Source: an uncultured Bacteroidales bacterium
Lineage (GTDB): Bacteria > Bacteroidota > Bacteroidia > Bacteroidales > Tenuifilaceae
DNA length: 34,535 bases
Assembly: GCA_937926785.1 (NCBI GenBank)
Contig: CALBBQ010000023.1
Span: 1-34,535, forward strand
Reading direction: 5' to 3'
Position 1 is the first letter of the stretch. Each line of letters opens with the position of its first letter. The position numbers and the translations under genes were made by a program. A model generated the notes under the pieces. It was not told the DNA's origin and did not search any database. It worked only from the letters and a program-made list of their open reading frames with translations. Of this stretch, positions 32,601 through 34,535 are shown piece after piece.

Positions 32601-34535
32601 ATCGCGTGATTGGAATGAAGGACAGCCCTCATCGTTTTGTGCTTCAAGGGTTATGGTGTAGGTAGCAATGTTATTGGGGTCGGTATTGGTAAAGCTACGT
32701 GTAAAGGGGTTTCCGCTGGCAAAGGTTTCGGATGCAGGCAAGCCGGGGGCACCACCGTAAGTCCAAATGTAGGTTGAGGCACCAATAGCTTCAGGATTAA
32801 AGGTGACATCGAAAGGTGTGCAGTTCTCGGCATACTCAAAGGTGAAATGCGACTCTACACGGTTATACACCTCAATGTTATGGAATGCGGAATCGGTACA
32901 ACCATACTGGCTCACCACGCGCAGACGGGTGTTATAGTTTGCATTGTTGTTTGGATCGTTATTAATGTAGATATGCTGAGGGCTTTGCTGTACCGATGAA
33001 CCGCCATCGCCAAAATCCCAGTAGTAGAAACTATTAGAAAGTGGCGAGCCAACACCTCTGAAGTAGCTTGAATTATTGAGATTAACGCTTAAGGGGTTGC
33101 AACCCCGATCAATGGAAGGAGTGAAGCGTGCGGCCACTTCCGGATAAACCGAGAGAGTAGTAGTAGCCACATCGCTACAACCATGACCGTTCACTACTGT
33201 TAAACGAGTTGTTGGGTTTTGCACCACTCCGGTTTGGTTCACAAACTGATGGGTAATGGTGTTGGGTGCTGCAGGTAGCGTGGTTTGGTCAATGGTACCA
33301 TCGCCGTCCCAGTCCCAGCGGTACTCCGTTATGCCGGGATGCTTGGTATATACATACCTCACATCGAGCGGTGAGCAGCCAAAGCTGGTATCAATGGCAA
33401 ACTGCGCATCGATAAACGGGTAAACGGTAATATTGGTTGATGCCTGAGCGGTACAACCGTAATCGGTGTAAACCGTAAGGGTAACGGGGTAAGTAACATC
33501 GGCACCGGTGAGGTTAACAAAGGTGTGCGTTGGCGATTTCTGTGCCGACGAGCTACCATCGCCAAAGTTCCAGTTATAAACGGTGGCGTTGGCTTTGGAA
33601 TTATCGGTAAAGGTAACAGCTAACTCATTGCAGCCTGCAGTAACGCTGGGAGTAAAATCGGCTGTTACCGAAGGATAAATTACCACGTCGTGCGACTCAG
33701 TATCGGTGCAGCCCCCCTCATTAGTAACGGTAAGGGTTATTGTTCGGGTGACCGGTGTCAAACCATTATTGATGTACGGATGGGTATGATCCAGGTTTGT
33801 TCCACTGGTAGGCGTACCATCTCCGTAATCCCAGCTATAGGTTACAATCCCTCCTCTTGAGTTATTATCAATATTTGCTGTAACAGGCGAACATTGCGCT
33901 GCAGGGGTTACGGCAAAATCAGCATAGATTTGGCTAAATATCCTTATGATTGTTGTTGCCACATCCTGGCATCCAAACTGGTTACGGGCGGTAAGGGTTA
34001 CGGTGTAATCTCTGAAATTATTGGTTTGATTATCGTACACATGGGTAGGGTTTACCAGGGCGGAACTGGCACCATCGCCAAAATCCCAGCTGTAGGTATT
34101 TACCACGCCACCTGGATTAGTGGAAGCAGGTGAGGTATTATTAGTGAATACAACATTTAAAAGATTACAGTATTGGGCTTGCGGTGTGGTAAATGCGGCG
34201 TTGACCTCAGGAAAAACCCTGATTGTACGCGATACTGTTTGGCTACAACGATTACCAGTGTTGAAAACTCTCAGCTCAATGGTATAGTCAATAAAGGTAT
34301 TTGTGGTATTGGTTAGTACAATGGTGGTATCGCGGCCGGTGGTTTTGAATAGCGTGCCATTCAACCGCCACTCGTAACGAGCCGTATCACCTACACTCAG
34401 GTTATCGATGTTAACTGTAACAGGCGAGCAGCCATTGGAGACATTAACGGCAAAGTTTGCCTCAAAGAAAGAGTAAATGGTAATGGCAGCTGTTGCGGTA
34501 TCGCGACACATAAAGGGCGATGTTGCAATCATCCG
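29667..34535 (-). CDS. Giant PKD-repeat adhesin-like protein with T9SS type B sorting domain (5' end outside window)
   Basis: At least 1,622 codons are open to the right edge. An internal ATG at 34532 is not the true start, because the frame continues upstream and repeat 1 is already under way. I count 17 PKD-like repeats of about 80-95 residues, many with the motif WDFGDG (for example NTYSWDFGDG, YLWEFGDG, CLWDFGDG). Most carry two cysteines at fixed places, one in GCxPLxVxFxNxS near the start and one in GCxDS before the closing VYP strand. The C-terminal ~105 residues (from about IRFPNAFKPNPAGPN; YKLMIFSRWGEQLFTS; GWDGYVNGKLAQQGVYMW) are the gliding-motility-associated/CHU_C type B sorting domain. 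Predicted: secreted by T9SS and surface displayed, for adhesion, matrix or gliding, with the downstream PorP/SprF as partner. Confidence 0.93.
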   Translation of the reverse strand, partial: RMIATSPFMCRDTATAAITIYSFFEANFAVNVSNGCSPVTVNIDNLSVGDTARYEWRLNGTLFKTTGRDTTIVLTNTTNTFIDYTIELRVFNTGNRCSQTVSRTIRVFPEVNAAFTTPQAQYCNLLNVVFTNNTSPASTNPGGVVNTYSWDFGDGASSALVNPTHVYDNQTNNFRDYTVTLTARNQFGCQDVATTIIRIFSQIYADFAVTPAAQCSPVTANIDNNSRGGIVTYSWDYGDGTPTSGTNLDHTHPYINNGLTPVTRTITLTVTNEGGCTDTESHDVVIYPSVTADFTPSVTAGCNELAVTFTDNSKANATVYNWNFGDGSSSAQKSPTHTFVNLTGADVTYPVTLTVYTDYGCTAQASTNITVYPFIDAQFAIDTSFGCSPLDVRYVYTKHPGITEYRWDWDGDGTIDQTTLPAAPNTITHQFVNQTGVVQNPTTRLTVVNGHGCSDVATTTLSVYPEVAARFTPSIDRGCNPLSVNLNNSSYFRGVGSPLSNSFYYWDFGDGGSSVQQSPQHIYINNDPNNNANYNTRLRVVSQYGCTDSAFHNIEVYNRVESHFTFEYAENCTPFDVTFNPEAIGASTYIWTYGGAPGLPASETFASGNPFTRSFTNTDPNNIATYTITLEAQNDEGCPSFQSRDLQVYPIVDAQFNASALVGCSDLSVNFQSVSTGGSLVYLWDFGNGQSGNTPNITHTFTNRGSIDSVYQVTLTTINPLGCRDSITRDIRVYPKVEAQFVFAQLSQCTPFNIELTNTSLNGNTFYWYTVYNSDTITYNKNTFHYRFDNLTLNSILTDTLKLVTRDAVTGCADSTYRTLTIYPRVVSRFNVDKTVGCNPLTVNFTNNSSGLATYLWEFGDGSTAAATTPQPHQYSHTYKDQSVQFTAKLTSTNAFGCKSFKDTVVTVYPLVKADFQWNQYEGCTPLTINLNNSSTSALYKYRWDFGDGRPQYFGEQPGSVTYINNTNSPPSIQSPTITLRTSYSGDTLCIDSLKLPVRVFPHIYPEFTGNLSGCHPLTVNFTNQTVAYSANNSYYWNLGSGVNSLLKDPTLTYYNTDKYVDSTFTVKLVSVSEHGCTDSIFHQVVVHPRPYAAMELTGEYISCPPFLVEIDNNSLGTNLTFEYDFGDGADSTTTSQANMQHIFHNYTNQTQPYQIRLRTVTEFGCDDRVYQTIYVFPEVVASYVANPGYAACSPFEVNFTNNTLNAKFYKWDFADGITSSFPTPSHTFLNFTETDTVYNVILYASSEFNCFDRDTQQITVYATPIANIAAEPPLQVFPNATFNIYNQSSPAANSWSYSWAFGDNTFSTDKNPGTKTYTRWGPKEQGFKYQINMRIDAPHGCSDADTVFVYLLPTEPVAIFTSSVDSACAPMEVQMVDASLYADNYLWEFGDGTTSTERNPRHTYTEPGYYVVKLTVTNDAGNRFYYKIFRVYDSPKADFAIQPPRVMLPDATVHAYNLSTQYTRCLWDFGDGYQTTERDPVHTYDRLGEFRVSLWAYMDYGNDVCVDSISKFPSVWVEGSGYIRFPNAFKPNPAGPNGGVYDAIDYKNEVFHPYHHGVIEYKLMIFSRWGEQLFTSTDVNIGWDGYVNGKLAQQGVYMWRAIGKFTNGKPFDMKGNVTLLR

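Noticed and set aside
32400..33565. Open frames on both strands within the PKD gene.
   Set aside because: They are by-products of the repetitive Thr/Asn/Val-rich coding sequence; none has a start signal or recognisable domain.

Overview
The window looks like chromosome of a Bacteroidota (Bacteroidales/Marinilabiliales-like) bacterium. The support is: a type IX secretion (T9SS) type B sorting domain on a giant PKD-repeat protein, a PorP/SprF partner gene, paired TPR/PD40 proteins, a FISUMP-type surface protein, a Bacteroidota-style type II-C Cas9, and several promoters of the form TTG-(18-21 bp)-TAnnTTTG.

Left edge (1-1010). The first 795 bases are the 5' part of a minus-strand cas9 that runs off the window. 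Divergent from it is a well-supported tracrRNA: a TTG/TATATTTG promoter (801-831), an anti-repeat, a nexus hairpin and a terminator ending near 922. A second copy of the tracrRNA tail with a different terminator follows at 966-1008, which is unusual. No CRISPR array lies in the window. The anti-repeat predicts a repeat beginning (G)TTGTGAATTGCTTC.

1539-3701: a + strand operon of lemA, a short soluble TPM-domain protein, a secreted YgcG-like TPM protein and a 61-aa membrane protein, closed by a terminator. 3702-4836 holds a strongly structured intergenic stretch, a lipoprotein gene, and the first of two copies of a ~173-bp dispersed palindromic element (second copy at 16212-16384).

4837-9011: a tight five-gene minus-strand operon (two tandem M23/LytM peptidases, a MerR-like regulator, a Nif3-family protein, a coiled-coil zinc-ribbon protein), with a good promoter at 9062-9092. 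It is divergent from alaS. 11816-17831: a ChaN-like protein, a long-chain acyl-CoA synthetase, a sodium:solute symporter, recR and a TPR protein. 18093-24692: a FISUMP-domain surface protein with three internal 40-aa repeats, a PLP aminotransferase, a GT2 glycosyltransferase fused to a membrane and sugar-transferase-like tail, and a 2-oxoacid dehydrogenase E2.

25032-34535: a cell-surface/T9SS module. Two tandem paralogous TPR-PD40 proteins on + face, with a 4-bp overlap, a minus-strand pair: a giant adhesin-like protein with at least 17 PKD-like repeats plus a type B sorting domain (5' end outside the window), followed 11 bp later by its PorP/SprF-like outer-membrane partner.

Most genes are ordinary housekeeping or envelope genes. 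The items most worth a second look are the double-tailed tracrRNA locus, the dispersed palindromic element, the hairpin pair at 3757-3850, and the TPR-PD40 / PorP / PKD module. All database-dependent statements here come from family knowledge and pattern reading, not from searches.
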